Shown here in pieces: positions 10,711 through 18,784 of a stretch of 64,000 bases of DNA; position 1 is the first letter of the stretch; each line of letters begins with the position of its first letter. This DNA is from Poecilobothrus nobilitatus (Eukaryota; Arthropoda; Insecta; Diptera; Dolichopodidae), in assembly GCA_947095535.1 (NCBI GenBank), contig OX352772.1, positions 229,879,196 to 229,943,195 of the forward strand, written 5' to 3'. Below the pieces are notes generated by a model. That model was not told where the DNA came from. It saw only the letters and a list, made by a program, of their open reading frames with translations, and did not search any database. The translations under genes and the position numbers were made by a program.

Positions 10711-10999
10711 ACCGAAATTTCAGAAAGTAATTATAAAACATTGTGACCCTGAAGTAATCAAAACATTTTGTGAAATTGCTTTATATATTTTAAAAGGTAA
10801 TTGTAATCTAAGTAAAAAATCAACAACCCAATTACGAAAGTATAAAAAGGAATCCCTCATTTGCCGCCATCCCTCATCCCTCATTTGCCGCCAAAAATCT
10901 ATAAATAATAAAAGAAAAATCATTATTCAACGTGGTGGATTTTTACCTACACTTCTTGGTGCAGTACTATCAGGGATAATCGGAAATTTTATAAAATGA
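10658..10999 (+). CDS. small Polinton protein with GG-hydrophobic tail
   Basis: I take ATG 10658, which overlaps the ATPase end. The product (113 aa) has a helical N-terminal part (PKFQKVIIKHCDPEVIKTF, CEIALYILKGN), a basic middle and a C-terminal QRGGFLPTLLGAVLSGIIG hydrophobic segment. Small proteins of this architecture (ICE-x-ALN-x-L-x-GN..., then QRGGFLP-LL) accompany Polinton and adintovirus capsid genes. A membrane-active or minor virion role is plausible, but I know of no proof. In the middle, a 17-bp TCCCTCATTTGCCGCCA unit is repeated at 10853 and 10877, an in-frame 24-bp insertion (8 residues) that looks recent. The stop overlaps the next ATG (ATGA). Confidence 0.65.
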   Translation: MKRLKVNRHILHLLKSSKPKFQKVIIKHCDPEVIKTFCEIALYILKGNCNLSKKSTTQLRKYKKESLICRHPSSLICRQKSINNKRKIIIQRGGFLPTLLGAVLSGIIGNFIK

Positions 11000-11727
11000 A
11001 TAATACAACATTTAACAAAATGATTATACTAAAACCCGAGATTTATGAGAAAATGAAACAAAATGCAGACTTTGAATTAAATGAGTTGGATAAAAATATG
11101 AAAAAAATATTGTTAAATAAATATCTAACAGACACTCAAAAATGGTATTTATACAGACAAAATTTATTTAAAATAAGAAACAAAAATAGAGTACTTCCTA
11201 GAAATAAAGAGGAGAAAGTAAAAATTACGGAAACCAAAGGTACTCAAACTCGTGCAAAACCAATGTATATAGATGCGGAAGCTCAATCGCATTATCCTGA
11301 ATATAAGAATGTAGGAATACAAGTTGTTCCTGGAGAAGAAGAAGTATATGAAAAAGAAGCTGATGACGAAGTATTTGATGATGAAATTCAGGAAAATGTT
11401 TTAACAAAAGCATTGTCAGCTGCTTCAGTTGGAGAACGCCTTAGAAAAAGAAAATCAATTAGAAATCAAAATGTACAAATTTTTGAAACTGATACAGGGG
11501 ACATTATAACTGTTCCTTTAGATAGCCCAAGCCCACCAACGAAAAAAGAAAAAACTATAAATAGCAAAGAGTTGAATAATTCATCAAGACGTGTTTTAAG
11601 GTCAGGAGTAGGTAATACTCAAACAGAACTTAATTTTCCAATTCGTAAGAATAAATCCGCAAGCTCATGGACAATATACAAGCAAATGATGAATTTTATG
11701 CCACTTTACTCAGTGATTCCTCTATGA
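10996..11727 (+). CDS. Polinton protein of unknown function (243 aa)
   Basis: It starts at ATG 10996, overlapping the previous stop as ATGA. The N-terminal ~75 residues look like a folded helical module (MKQNADFELNELDKNMKKIL, then QKWYLYRQNL). The rest is low-complexity: an acidic Glu-rich patch near residue 115, a basic GERLRKRKSIR segment near 150, and Ser/Thr/Lys-rich sequence. Comparable proteins sit between the small GG-protein and the penton in other Polintons. Its last 61 bases overlap the start of the penton gene in another frame. A virion-core or scaffold role is a guess from position and charge only. No lesion is seen. Confidence 0.6.
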   Translation: MNNTTFNKMIILKPEIYEKMKQNADFELNELDKNMKKILLNKYLTDTQKWYLYRQNLFKIRNKNRVLPRNKEEKVKITETKGTQTRAKPMYIDAEAQSHYPEYKNVGIQVVPGEEEVYEKEADDEVFDDEIQENVLTKALSAASVGERLRKRKSIRNQNVQIFETDTGDIITVPLDSPSPPTKKEKTINSKELNNSSRRVLRSGVGNTQTELNFPIRKNKSASSWTIYKQMMNFMPLYSVIPL

Positions 11728-12588
11728 ACTATTATCCAGAAAATTCATTATCATCTTTTACAAATAAAATGAATAAATACATGTGTGATTCAAGGTGGAA
11801 AGTCGGTATTTCAGAAATGTATGTTAATGATTTCGTTCCAAATGTGTATGGTGAAGAATGGGAAAAAAGTACTCAAATATTTATTAAAGGTATGCAGAAA
11901 GATATGATAGGGGTTGGAACATCATATATTCCATACATAGAAAAACAAATGATATGCGACTGGAAAGTTTTTCTACTACCCACACTAATTCAAAATATAC
12001 GCCCACTTAATAGGTTTACAAGAAAAGAAGTTGAACGACAGTTGATTTGGGGAATTTTTAATTTTATAAACGATGAAGTTCATTATACACAACCAATAAA
12101 AGCTGAGAAGATGCCTAAAAATTTAAGTTACACCACAATATGTGTTACTAAGCCTAAAATAGATATAAAAATAACAGCAAATTACGCTTATACTCTCGAA
12201 GGACTTTTGACAACATGTTTCAATCAAGTATCTTTTAAAGTTACAGATTTTAAAAAATATAAATCACGTGTAATAGAAGCTTTCAAAACTTTTTTAGATA
12301 GTGTACAATTGATTCCCATTAGTAAACCAGATATGTTTTTTATATACACAGACATAATTGAAAAATATGCAAAAAATAGGTGATAAAGATGTAAGGTGTT
12401 TAAGATCTGTTACTATACAAACATTTTTCGCTGATACTGTAAAAGAATTCAGTAATATTCAGTATTGCAATTTGGAGAAATCATTTAATAACATTTCATT
12501 ACTTTTATGTGATAAATATGGATACAAAATAAACTTTTCCAATAGTTCAATTCCAACAAAAATTGTATTACATTTTAAAAAAGTATAA
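11667..12588 (+). pseudogene. Polinton penton-like minor capsid protein, frameshifted
   Basis: The start ATG 11667 gives DEFYATLLSDSSMNYYPENS, then SSFTNKM and WKVGISEMYV. This is the N-terminal pattern of the Polinton single-jelly-roll penton (N-x-x-SSF...W-x-VGL-x-E). The frame ends at 12383 after FFIYTDIIEKY. The C-terminal part (VRCLRSV, then LLLCDKYGYKINF and IVLHFKKV) follows in the +1 frame to 12588. The break lies in or next to A-runs at about 12362-12376, consistent with one extra base. Without the break the gene would be about 306 codons, a usual penton size. Penton proteins close the capsid fivefold vertices. Confidence 0.8.
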
Positions 12589-12634
12589 ATAAAAGCGATT
12601 TTACAAAACTATATATTATTTTATTTTATTCATT

Positions 12635-13072
12635 ATGGAGAGAGCGTACTAATATTATTTAGTTCAATCAGGAAAAGGTCTTGAGGATATTGGTCCTTTG
12701 TTACACTCAATTGTACCTTACCAAAGGGGACGAGGGTTAGGGAGCTTTTTCGGTGGTCTTTTTAGATATTTAAAACCAATATTTACGTCTGGAGCTAATA
12801 TATTAAAAAAAGAGGTTATTAACTCTGGTATTAATGCATTATCTGATATTGCCACAGGGGCAAATGTAAAAGAAGTGGTTCAAGATCGAAGTAAAGAGAT
12901 AATGAAAAATGTAAGACGAGGTGCAGTTCGGAAACTCAATGAAATGTATGGACAAGGCAAAAGAAAACGAAGAAAATCTATAAAAAGACCTCTCATTAAT
13001 AATTTAAATTATTTTACGTCGAAGCGACGCAAAGTTAATAACAAAAACAAACAAAAAGATATTTTTGAATAA
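12635..13072 (+). pseudogene. Polinton pVI-like minor virion protein, early in-frame stop
   Basis: From ATG 12635 the frame meets TAA at codon 6 (12650-12652), then stays open to 13072. It contains VQSGKGLEDIG, RGRGLGSFFGGLFRYLKPIF (Gly-rich amphipathic segment), a helical part (LKKEVINSGINALSDI) and a basic RKRRKSIKRP tail. Polintons have a gene here, just before the major capsid, whose Gly-rich amphipathic start and basic tail resemble adenovirus pVI/pX-type proteins; that equivalence is an inference. There is no ATG between the stop and the basic C-terminal part, so reinitiation would lose the conserved segment. Two bases separate its stop from the capsid ATG. Confidence 0.65.
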
Positions 13073-13074
13073 TT

Positions 13075-14377
13075 ATGATTGAATGTATGAAATCAGAGCT
13101 TGATATTTTTAAAACACAGCCTATTCAGTCAAGTATTTTACGATCTGAAGAAGTTTCCTATAACCCTATTGCTTCTTTAGATAATCCGTCTGTCATAGAA
13201 TTTGTTTCACTAGGGCATGGTGATACATATAGAGACTTGTCTTCGACATATCTAAAATTAAAAGTACAAATTTTAAAAAAAGATGGAACTCATTGGAATA
13301 AAGATAAAAAAAACTGATGGAACACCTATACAACAACCAAGTGTGGTTAATAATATGTTACATTCATTAATAAAACAATGTAATGTTCAACTAAATGGAA
13401 AGAATATATCTCCATCAGATGGCAATTATCATTACAGAGCTTATATTGAATCATTGTTAAATTATGGTACGTATGCCGCTACAACGCATTCGGAGTGTGG
13501 TGGATGGATGCTAGATAAGCCAAATATAGCAAAAACAGATAATAGTGGTTCAAAAGAACGTCAAAAATTATACCAAAATAGCAATGTAGTGGAACTTATG
13601 GGGAAATTACATTTAGATATGTTTAACCAACCTACACTTCTCATAAACAATGTCGATGTTCGAGTTGTCCTAACATTAGAAAAACCAGATTTTTACCTCT
13701 TTGCAGATGATACTGATGAATCTCAACTGAAAATTTTAGAAGCCACTTTATTTATGAGACATGTAACAATTAATCCTAGTGTGCTATTAGCACATAATGC
13801 TGTATTGGAAAAAACTAATGCCAAATACAATTACAAACGGGTAGAGGTAAAAACTTTTACCATTCCACAGAATAGTTCATCAATATCACTTGATAATGTT
13901 TTTATTGGACAGTTGCCAAACACAATCATTTTTTGCATGACAGAAAATACAGGTTACTCTGGAAAAAGGTCAAAAAACCCATACAATTTTAAACATTTTG
14001 ATATTTCACAATTTGTGTTAAACGTAAATGGTGTTCAAATACCTAATTCAGCAATTGAAACCAGTTTTTCATATGAAAATAATTGCTGTACAAGAGCATA
14101 CAGTACACTTTTTTCGGGAACTGGAATTTACCATAATGATAAAGGTCATCAGATAACAAAAGCCATGTTTAGTAATGGGTTTTTCATTCTAGCTTTTGAT
14201 TTAACTCCAGATTCATCAGGAAATGAAGTGTGTCAAGGTCTACTAAATCAAGGTACAGTTAGAATTGAGGCAAGGCTATCAAAACCACTTACATCTACAC
14301 TGACTGCTATTGTTTATGGAGAATTTGATGCAAGTTTACAAATTGATAAAAACCGAAATATATTCTCAAACCTATAA
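13075..14377 (+). pseudogene. Polinton major capsid protein (double jelly roll), frameshifted
   Basis: ATG 13075 starts ECMKSELDIFKTQPIQSSI, then a YRDLSSTYLKLKVQIL strand, all in frame 1 to 13317. The rest is in frame 2 (PSVVNNMLHSLIKQCNVQLN, YRAYIESLLNYG, LLINNVDVRVVL, LDNVFIGQLP) to a stop at 14377. The order and motifs are those of Polinton/adintovirus hexon-like capsid proteins. The shift is +1 in an eight-A run (13306-13313), so one surplus A would explain it. Without it the gene would be about 433 codons. The shell is built from trimers of this protein. Every conserved block downstream is intact. Confidence 0.88.
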
Positions 14378-14414
14378 ATAGCATATATAAAAGTAAATTT
14401 GAATATTTGACAAA

Positions 14415-14747
14415 ATGTCACTGTCTTGTGCACTTCTGGATGTAATATTTTGTAGTGATGATAATAATACCTTGTTTGCGAAAGATATTTGTATAGTTGG
14501 TTTTAAAGAACCTTGTAAAAAGTTTGTAAAAGAGCTCAAGTATAAATTTCCAACTAGGGATTTTATAAATGATAATTTTGATAATTACTCTTTTGGAACT
14601 GTGTACAACGATAAAATAAATAAAGAGCTCTGTCAAATACTAGAAAAATTTGATGTTATTATAACAAATAAAAAAATCAAAAAAGAGTTTTTATCTAATT
14701 ATATTAAAGAAACAACTAAAGTATATGACTTGAATCAATTTGATTGA
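14415..14747 (+). CDS. Polinton protein of unknown function (110 aa)
   Basis: It starts at ATG 14415, 38 bases after the capsid gene. The order of elements is a first strand LDVIFC, AKDICIVG, FGTVYND, then FDVIITNKKIKKEFLSNY and VYDLNQF. Strand/helix alternation with acidic residues at strand ends recalls a small exonuclease-like (DEDD) fold often encoded in insect mobile elements and viruses. The expected catalytic acids are not all evident, so the idea is weak. Its TGA overlaps the protease ATG (TGATG at 14745-14749). No lesion is present. Confidence 0.6.
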   Translation: MSLSCALLDVIFCSDDNNTLFAKDICIVGFKEPCKKFVKELKYKFPTRDFINDNFDNYSFGTVYNDKINKELCQILEKFDVIITNKKIKKEFLSNYIKETTKVYDLNQFD

Positions 14748-15238
14748 TGAATACCCTAGAGATAAGTGACGTATTAAGATGTAACAAACACACACGTAAA
14801 TTTTTTAAAGGAGTTTTTGCTCTGGATCAACTCCCCAGAATAATTGAAAAACAAACTTTTTTAATTGTAAACACTGATAAATCAAAAGATCCGGGAACAC
14901 ATTGGTTAGCTATTTTTAAGCCAAAGAATGGCTGTGTTGAATATTTTGATTCGTTTGGTAGAAAACCAGATAAATTAGAAATTTTAAGTTACTTAAAAAA
15001 TCAATGTATAATTTTTAATAAGAAACAGTTACAAAGTAACTATTCAGATGTTTGTGGGCAATATTGTTGTGTTTATACATGGTATAGATGTTGCGGTTAT
15101 AGTATGAACGCTTTTTTAAAACAATTTAATAAAGAAAATCATATAGAAAATGACAAAAATATAATAAATACTTTTCACCATATATTTGAAAATTATAATA
15201 TTTCTCAATCATGTCTTCCTAAGAGATATAACATTTAA
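14747..15238 (+). CDS. adenain-like cysteine protease (Polinton maturation protease)
   Basis: I choose ATG 14747, which overlaps the previous stop by one base; a TTG three bases upstream is unlikely. The 163-aa product has the C5/Ulp1-type catalytic set at the right spacing: His52 (GTHWLA), Asp68 (EYFDSFG), Gln96 and Cys103 (DVCGQYCC), with the Gln seven residues before the Cys as in adenovirus protease. The length is close to that of other Polinton proteases, somewhat shorter than adenain. It would cleave capsid precursors during virion maturation. It is intact. A diverged copy is at 8490-8925. Confidence 0.92.
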   Translation: MNTLEISDVLRCNKHTRKFFKGVFALDQLPRIIEKQTFLIVNTDKSKDPGTHWLAIFKPKNGCVEYFDSFGRKPDKLEILSYLKNQCIIFNKKQLQSNYSDVCGQYCCVYTWYRCCGYSMNAFLKQFNKENHIENDKNIINTFHHIFENYNISQSCLPKRYNI

Positions 15239-15264
15239 TAATAAACTTTAGTGTAATTAAAATA

Positions 15265-15798
15265 ATGGAAGAGCAAAGTCCTAGCATTAATTTGTTGCTG
15301 AGTTATACATACTTTCTCAACAGAAGTCACACATTAAAAATAGTTGTCGGATTTGACACAGATTTTTTTGAAGTTGCAAGTGTTTTTCATTGGATTGGAA
15401 TGAAACCAATTATTTTAAAATATCATGAATGGTGTAAATTTTATAACCTATTTCATAAAAAATTTTCCAAGCAGTCAATTAAAAATTCAAAATTATGTTT
15501 ACAAAGTGGATTAAAATCTACAGTAGGACAGAATCTTAGCATTAACAAAGAGGAAGCTGACGAGTTTTACAGTTTGATTGATTTCCTACATGCAGTAGTT
15601 GCATATAATAAAACTGCAGAGCCAAATGTAAAGGAATATGTTAAAAAATACATAAAGACCTGTGAAGAAAAGAATGTTGCAAAGTTGAAAGAAGAGATTT
15701 ATATTCCGGTTCAAAAATTTAATATACGATGTAATTTTTCTCGACTCTTTTATGAAATACCTGTATTTTTACAAAAAAAAAAAAAAGATATTAAATAA
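15265..15798 (+). CDS. Polinton protein of unknown function (177 aa)
   Basis: It starts at ATG 15265, 26 bases after the protease. It is helical, with conserved patches shared with the copy at 8956: LLLSYTYFLN, VGFD, SIKNSKLC, LSINKEEADEFYSLIDFLHA. The C-terminal module CNFSRLFYEIPVFL is followed by a Lys run encoded in a 14-A tract, where length errors are likely. I recognise no domain. Conservation in two diverged Polintons at the same place, directly after the protease, argues that it is a real gene of this lineage. Confidence 0.75.
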   Translation: MEEQSPSINLLLSYTYFLNRSHTLKIVVGFDTDFFEVASVFHWIGMKPIILKYHEWCKFYNLFHKKFSKQSIKNSKLCLQSGLKSTVGQNLSINKEEADEFYSLIDFLHAVVAYNKTAEPNVKEYVKKYIKTCEEKNVAKLKEEIYIPVQKFNIRCNFSRLFYEIPVFLQKKKKDIK

Positions 15799-16261
15799 AA
15801 CAATTTTGTAACTATATAATTTGTTATTTATTTCATTATTTATAAATTAGGTATAATTTGTTATTTTATAAATTTGGTATAATTTCTAAATAATCTGGAT
15901 CTCCTTCATCATCACTGATATCCCATTAAAAATCATGCCAAGATCTAAAATAGTAAAAGAAATTCATATAGATCTGTAAAGAAAAGAATGTTACAAGGTT
16001 AAAAGTAGAGATTTTTATTCCAGTTCAAAAATTTAATGTATGATGTAATTTTTCTCGGCTCTTTTATGAAATACCTGTGTTTTTACGAAAAAAATTAAAT
16101 AAATCCATTTTATAACTACATATACATATTAACATTAAGTACATTTAAACATGAATCTGAAAAATAAAGCAACTAAATAAAAGAAATTTATACCTTTTTT
16201 GAAATTTATATTTATTTATGAATAATAAAAACTTATATAACTATAAACCAATTTACATCTT
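15799..16261. repeat. partial duplication of the 177-aa gene 3' end, plus spacer
   Basis: About 15970-16110 repeats about 15655-15795 (shared TTCAAAAATTTAAT, GATGTAATTTTTCTCG and CTCTTTTATGAAATACCTGT), offset by about 316 bases, with stops in the copied frame. Just before it, 15943-15984 reads IVKEIH after an ATG, like the start of the element's own integrase (IVSEIH), so the spacer may be a chimera of two gene ends. The remainder is AT-rich with AATAAA motifs that could serve both converging gene sets. Confidence 0.7.
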
Positions 16262-16825
16262 TTATTGGTAATTTGCATATATTTTACCCAACGACTCAGA
16301 TATATCTATAATATTTAAATTTAAATTTTTATCTTTATATACAAAATGTTCTTTTTCTTTTATTTCTTTTACAAAATCTAAATTCTCAAAAATATCAGAA
16401 TATTTTTGAGGTACAAATATAATTAAATTGCGAGTCTCAAAGACCCACTTAAGACCATAAATGGTCTTTATTTGCTTAACATTTATTATATGATATAGAG
16501 CATCTTGCTCCATATCTTTAGTTTTTAGGAAACTTTTTCTAGTTTCCACATTTTTGTTATTAAAAGCTTCTTTGAAGCGTTTTTTTGTTGGTGGTTCTTC
16601 TTCTTGAAGAAGAATGATTTCTTCTTGTTGTTGTTGTTGAAATTGTTGATGTTGTTGCTGTTGTGGTTGTTGTTGTTGTTGTTGATGATGATGATGATGA
16701 TGTTGTTGTTGATGAAGTGGCTGCGATTCCTGTTGAGTTCTTATTCTTTTCCGTTTAATTGGGGCTAACTCCTATGTTGGCTCTATTTGCTGAGCGTAGG
16801 CGAAAATTTCTGCTGTGTTTTCCAT
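16262..16825 (-). pseudogene. Gln/His-rich Polinton protein, one in-frame stop
   Basis: From ATG 16825 the frame begins MENTAEIFAYAQQIEPT, meets TAG at 16772-16774, and then stays open to 16262. It holds a basic PIKRKRIR segment (nuclear-signal-like), a Gln/His tract of about 45 residues (16620-16720; six His in a row), EEEPPTKKRFKEA, and a non-repetitive C-terminal ~95 residues with KTIYGLKWVFETRNLIIFVP. If the stop is ignored it is 187 codons. It lies opposite the capsid gene set and downstream of the integrase on the same strand. I recognise no family; a regulatory, nucleic-acid-binding protein is a guess from composition. The C-terminal part shows coding-like quality. Confidence 0.55.
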
Positions 16826-17054
16826 TTTTGCTTCCTTTTTTCTGTATTATTATTATGTTGAGCTCTGTCTTTGAATTGACATATCTTAAGAAAAATTCCA
16901 CTTTATTTATACTAAATTTTTCTTCTAAAAAATTGTATAATCAATGTTTAAAAATCAAAATCCTTAAGAAAACTAATTAAAAACAAAAAGTTGTAAAGTA
17001 AGTTGTTTATTAATGTAATAAATTCTAATTGATAATAATAAAACTATAATTTTT

Positions 17055-17655
17055 TTATATAACATTTTTCGCAACATTGTTGCATTTAACAGTGTTCTAA
17101 ATTTAAGAAAACTCTTCTACATAAATTCCAATTATACTTTTTTATGAAAGAATATTATTTTTTATTTACCTATTCCTAAATTATTTATTTTTATTAGTAA
17201 CTATTTTTCTATTTTTATTTTTTCTATTAACATTTTTGCAACATTGTTGCATTTAACAGTGTTCTAAAGTTAAGAAAAAATCTTTTACATAAATTCTAAT
17301 TATACTTCTTTATGAAAGAATATTATTTTTTTATTTACCTATTCCTAAATTATTTATTTTTATTAGTAAATATTTTTCTATTTTTATTTTTTCTATTAAC
17401 ATTTTTGCAACATTGTTGCATTTAACAGTGTTCTAAAGTTAAGAAAAAATCTTTTACATAAATTCTAATTCTACTTTTTTATGACAGAATATTATTTTTT
17501 TATTTACCTATTCCTAAATTATTTATTTTTATTAGTAAATATTTTTCTATTTTTATTTTTTCTATTACCATTTTTACAACATTTTTACAACATTGTTGCA
17601 TTTAATAGTGCTCTAAAGTTAAGAAAAAATTTTCTACATAAATTCTTATTACACT
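17055..17655. repeat. ~169-bp tandem repeat between Gln/His-rich gene and integrase
   Basis: Units are anchored by CAACATTGTTGCATTTAA at about 17072, 17239, 17408 and 17588, giving periods of about 167, 169 and 180 bp. The two central units are almost identical; the first and last are partial or diverged. Each anchor contains the hairpin GCAACATTGTTGC. There is no coding sequence. The position, 3' of the integrase and 5' of the Gln/His-rich gene, would suit a regulatory or replication role, but only the repeat is observed. Confidence 0.9.
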
Positions 17656-17657
17656 TT

Positions 17658-18581
17658 TTATGAAAGAATATCATATTTACTTATCCATTGATTATGACTA
17701 TTATCAAAACCTAAATATTTCACATATACTTTATTGCCTTTTCGTTGTAAAATTTTTTCAATTAAATAAGCATTGGGGTCTTTGACACTAGTCAGTTCCT
17801 GTTCATAGAAGCCACCACGAACTAATTTATTTTTATAATCTTTTAAACTATATGTAATCGGGTCTGTCTTGTTTTTGAAAGCTATTTTAAAAACTTCAGT
17901 TGAATAGTTAGGTTCATATCCTTTTTGAAAAGTACCTTTAGACCTTGCAAATCTAACAAAATCACCAACATTAAATTTTCCCTTATTAAATATTTTAGGG
18001 TAATTATAAATTGAACGAAGAATTTGTTTTTCATTTTGTGATGTAACTTGGTTTGGTTTTAACTTAATTGTACTATGTTTTGTGTTATTATATTTTTCAA
18101 TTAGTTTTGGTAAAAATTCTATCCATTTAAAATTTCCTTGTAAACTAAACTGTTTCCACATAATTGATTTTAATGTTCTGTTAAACCTTTCACAAACACT
18201 AGCCTTCATTTCTGAATAAGTATGATAGTGATTTATTTTATAGCTTTTCATTAAATTTTGGAATTTTTTGTTGAAAAATTCTTTTCCCTGGTCAGAATGA
18301 ATATTTTTTGGAGACTTCCCCTCCCTTTTAAAAATCTTTTCCACACTTTTAACTACGTCATCTGCTGCCTTTGATTTAACTTTTTCGGCATATGCATATT
18401 TTGAAAATATATCGATAACAGTTAAGAGAAACTTGTATCCATTATTTACTTTTTGATAGGCCGACATATCTACAAGATCAATTTCCCATGTATCATTTAA
18501 CCCTCTTTGAGATATTTTTCGTCTCCGAAATCTACGTCTAACTGGACGATGAATTTCAGATACTATTTGTGCTTTTGACAT
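17658..18581 (-). CDS. Polinton retroviral-type integrase with chromodomain
   Basis: I take ATG 18581 (307 aa); an upstream TTG is not credible. The N-terminus SEIHRPVRRRFRRR is the basic lead typical of Polinton integrases. The rve core carries Asp35 (WEIDLVD), Asp97 (IHSDQGKEF) and Glu131 (SVCERFNRT), the D,D,E triad. YNNTKHSTIKLKPNQV closes the core. An SH3-like KFNVGDFVRF segment and a chromodomain (YLIEKILQRKGNKVYVKYLG...WISKYDIL, residues ~262-305) follow. The enzyme inserts the element's linear DNA. It is intact, with the (TA)n spacer upstream as the likely promoter. Confidence 0.95.
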   Translation of the reverse strand: MSKAQIVSEIHRPVRRRFRRRKISQRGLNDTWEIDLVDMSAYQKVNNGYKFLLTVIDIFSKYAYAEKVKSKAADDVVKSVEKIFKREGKSPKNIHSDQGKEFFNKKFQNLMKSYKINHYHTYSEMKASVCERFNRTLKSIMWKQFSLQGNFKWIEFLPKLIEKYNNTKHSTIKLKPNQVTSQNEKQILRSIYNYPKIFNKGKFNVGDFVRFARSKGTFQKGYEPNYSTEVFKIAFKNKTDPITYSLKDYKNKLVRGGFYEQELTSVKDPNAYLIEKILQRKGNKVYVKYLGFDNSHNQWISKYDILS

Positions 18582-18784
18582 TATTATTGAAGAGTTAAAC
18601 TGCAAATGTGAATTTGAATAAAATCAGTAAATATATATATATATATATACTGATATATATATGTAAATAATTTTTTGGCTATATTCTGAAAATTAAAAAC
18701 GGTAAAATTAAAAGATTTTGTTTAATGCTGTAATTTAATAGTTTAATACAAAATTTTTACAATATACATATTAACCATAATTTT
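18582..18784. promoter_or_regulatory. integrase-polymerase spacer with (TA)n tract
   Basis: This 200-base spacer separates the polymerase stop (18785) from the integrase start, both on the minus strand. It contains a (TA) run at about 18632-18665. It is the only room for an integrase promoter and a polymerase polyadenylation signal. No specific element can be named. Confidence 0.35.

Noticed and set aside
17055..17655. CRISPR-like array inside the Polinton
   Set aside because: The whole ~169-bp unit is repeated, so there are no variable spacers.
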